From NCBI RefSeq assembly GCF_900174585.1, contig NZ_FWPT01000010.1, forward strand, positions 62,001-126,000: a stretch of 64,000 nucleotides of DNA, given 5' to 3'. The DNA comes from Parendozoicomonas haliclonae (GTDB lineage Bacteria; Pseudomonadota; Gammaproteobacteria; Pseudomonadales; Endozoicomonadaceae). Positions 62,266 through 64,000 of the stretch are shown piece after piece. Each line of letters opens with the position of its first letter. The stretch's first letter is position 1. The notes beneath the pieces are model-generated. The model saw nothing but the letters and a program-made list of their open reading frames with translations. It made no database searches and was not told where the DNA came from. The position numbers were made by a program, and so were the translations under genes.

Positions 62266-63327
62266 GTGAAGCGCTTGTTTCCAAAGACACTGCTACTGCA
62301 GTTTCTTTTCGTCGGCTACGTTCTTGGTTGCTCCATGCTTCGTGCAGAAGCTTTGAGCGAAGCATCGAACTTCCATCCTCTACCCAAAGCCAGCAATGTT
62401 TACTTTGATAAACAAGGCTGCCGTTACCTTGGCAAGGTGACGGAGGTCGGGTCGCTTGATCTTTACCGGCTGTGTGAAGGTTTTGCTCCTGCTCGGATTC
62501 AACAGATGAATGTCCATGGCTCATTGTTGAACAGCATTCCTCCCGAAAGTGTTATGCACTTCTTTCGTGATAACGATTACCCATTGTGGATACAGTCACC
62601 TGAGGGGCTTCCCTATCATCTGGTGAATCGTGCAGATACCGAATCGGTCGACTTTGCGCTTCTTGCACAGATTTTAGCCGCAGAGGATGCCGAGTACTCT
62701 CAAATACTTTGGCGCTGGTTTGATAATCACTCTGGATGGGGGCAGGCTCTCTCAAAGGGGAGCCAGTACATTGCCATGGAGCTGTTGTTACTGTCGCCCC
62801 TGCTGTTTAAAGATGTTTTCGGCATAGCCCGGATGGCTTGGTTGGTGAATGCTTCCAACGCGCAGCGGGGTGCTGAACATATTGCCAGTGTCAGTGAAGC
62901 TTTAGCCATGTTGGGTATTGGCGCATTGAACAGTCTGTCGCCGGATAAGCTGACGCATACAATGTATTCCGCATTGAAGGAAGAGCTGATATTCCGAATC
63001 GGATTTCAGTGGGGTTCATCCACATTACTGCAACGTTGTCTGACTGAGAATGATGACTGGCCCGCCCGGCAGCGCGCTATTTCACGCTGGTCCCGTCTTG
63101 TAGGAAGCTCTCTGTTTGCTGCGGCTCATATTTATTACACGCCCAGTCGACAATCATGGTTATTCTTTCGTTATCTGGCCAGCAGCTATTGGGTGAATGG
63201 TGAGATGTTTGAGCGTTTTGGATTGGCGGGCGTCTGGCTGGAACACACACTGTTTAATACGACGGTGGATGTTAGCCTGAAATCTTTACTGACTTTAGTG
63301 CAGTATATGTCCACTTATCGGCAGTAA
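62266..63327 (+). CDS. CPBP (CAAX/Rce1-like) intramembrane protease family protein
   Basis: 353 residues from GTG 62266. The N-terminal segment LLLQFLFVGYVLGCSMLRA looks like a signal or anchor, with a possible lipobox Cys. An unusual extracytoplasmic region of about 130 residues follows, with no match that I can name. The C-terminal half is membrane-embedded and carries the CPBP motifs: ALKEELIFRIGFQ (EExxxR), LFAAAHIYY (FxxxH) and VWLEHTLFNTTVDV (HxxxN/B-like), so a glutamate-type protease is expected. Family members process prenylated proteins in eukaryotes and act in bacteriocin immunity or signalling in bacteria; the role here is unknown. It converges with the gene at the right edge, stops 3 nt apart. 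Confidence 0.8.
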   Translation: MKRLFPKTLLLQFLFVGYVLGCSMLRAEALSEASNFHPLPKASNVYFDKQGCRYLGKVTEVGSLDLYRLCEGFAPARIQQMNVHGSLLNSIPPESVMHFFRDNDYPLWIQSPEGLPYHLVNRADTESVDFALLAQILAAEDAEYSQILWRWFDNHSGWGQALSKGSQYIAMELLLLSPLLFKDVFGIARMAWLVNASNAQRGAEHIASVSEALAMLGIGALNSLSPDKLTHTMYSALKEELIFRIGFQWGSSTLLQRCLTENDDWPARQRAISRWSRLVGSSLFAAAHIYYTPSRQSWLFFRYLASSYWVNGEMFERFGLAGVWLEHTLFNTTVDVSLKSLLTLVQYMSTYRQ

Positions 63328-63330
63328 GTC

Positions 63331-64000
63331 CTAGTTGGCCCTTCGTTTGGGAGAGCTGGATAGAGGCTGAATTGCGATAGCTTCTGGTTGGGCTTTCTCT
63401 TCTTTTTCTTTGGCCTGCTTATTGGGTTGAGCGGTGTGGTCCGGCAATTCTCTCTTGTATACCTCCAGATCTGCGCGAAGCCTTCCGATTAGTTGAGGCA
63501 GGATCAGCTGGATGGTCTTTGGGTCTTCCAGCTGTTTTGAGGCCGCATAATCTACCAATGCCGAAGGTTCAATTTTTGCTTCCAGCGCATTACAAAACTT
63601 CGGTAGTGTGGCTTGCTGTTCGTACAAGGCGTGTTCAATGCCGGCGGCCAGCCAGCTAACCCAGCGTTGTGAGGCTTGTTCATTGACCAGGGCTTGAGAG
63701 TTCTCAAGATTACTGTAGCTCTGGGCCATCACAATATGGAACAGCCGTTCATCGTAGCCACATTGGATATAGCGGTTTATAAAACTTGGCAGTACAGCAA
63801 GCAAAAAGGGTTCATGAGTGGTTAATACTTCCTGCGCCAGCGAGGCCATGTTTTCGTTTTGGGTCAGATCGACTGTGGTCCTGGGGGGGAAGCTATTGCA
63901 GGTTATGCAGCAGGCTTTAAAAAACTCGTGCAGCTGGATTGGCGTTGTTGGCGAGTGTCCAAGCTGTGGCCTGGGCCTATCGGCAAATTTATGGGGGAAG
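63331..64000 (-). CDS. Unknown protein, 5' end beyond window
   Basis: The frame ending at 63331 is open to the right edge: beyond the Met at 63849 it continues through CNSFPPRTTVDLTQNEN and further upstream without a stop. That Met has no ribosome site, so the gene most likely begins outside. At least 222 residues are visible. The central part is helical (LPSFINRYIQCGYDERLFHI, LVNEQASQRWVSWLAAGIEHALYE), and the tail is charged and Lys/Gln-rich, ending SSSPKRRAN. No named family is recognised. It lies tail to tail with the CPBP gene. Confidence 0.6.
   Translation of the reverse strand, partial: FPHKFADRPRPQLGHSPTTPIQLHEFFKACCITCNSFPPRTTVDLTQNENMASLAQEVLTTHEPFLLAVLPSFINRYIQCGYDERLFHIVMAQSYSNLENSQALVNEQASQRWVSWLAAGIEHALYEQQATLPKFCNALEAKIEPSALVDYAASKQLEDPKTIQLILPQLIGRLRADLEVYKRELPDHTAQPNKQAKEKEEKAQPEAIAIQPLSSSPKRRAN

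Overview
The window reads as chromosomal DNA of a gammaproteobacterium. The Crp, TrmA, ErpA, ArgC/ArgG, CrbS/CrbR, AhpC/AhpF and Deo proteins are all of gammaproteobacterial type. The order argC - coiled-coil membrane protein - bactofilin - erpA is the one familiar from pseudomonads. Set among these core genes are several eukaryotic-like genes: a Ser/Thr kinase, a PP2C phosphatase, a secreted pseudokinase-like protein with a RING/U-box-like tail, a small SET-domain protein and a CPBP (Rce1-like) protease. That mixture suggests a host-associated marine lineage of the Endozoicomonas/Oceanospirillales kind. The assignment is inference; no rRNA or tRNA gene is present to test it.

Layout. 0-4.4 kb: sanA (cut by the left edge), a lipoprotein, trmA and crp run leftward, with an OsmC-family gene divergent from crp. 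4.5-7.5 kb: a large secreted accessory protein. 7.6-9.9 kb: hemJ and a CBS-bearing ClC transporter. 10-15.6 kb: argC, DUF6776-like, bactofilin, erpA, then a kinase and argG. 15.7-17.1 kb: a repeat-type gene split by an in-frame amber codon. 17.1-33.1 kb: an acetate block with acs, the hybrid sensor crbS, a GGDEF protein, the regulator crbR, a DMT exporter, the two-subunit sodium/solute symporter, a DUF294 protein and a DnaQ-like exonuclease; a PP2C gene sits between acs and crbS. 33.2-48.6 kb: a two-component pair followed by a type I secretion ATPase, an adaptor, a 2641-residue repetitive RTX adhesin with a LapA-like retention module, and a TolC-family outer-membrane protein. 48.6-52.1 kb: two near-identical ahpC genes and ahpF. 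52.1-54.8 kb: SDR, membrane protein, SET protein and cold-shock protein. 54.8-62.2 kb: a PunR-like LysR regulator, nupC and deoC-deoA-deoB-deoD. The right end holds a CPBP protease and a gene running off the window.

How it works together. CrbS/CrbR are known to switch on acetate scavenging in Vibrio and Pseudomonas. Here acs and the symporter operon carry a shared palindromic element not seen elsewhere in the window by eye, a candidate CrbR operator. Both ahpC copies have an OxyR-type four-part element directly upstream of a promoter. nupC has a perfect FNR/Anr box. The adhesin locus contains its full secretion route but no LapD/LapG pair, so release control would have to be encoded elsewhere.
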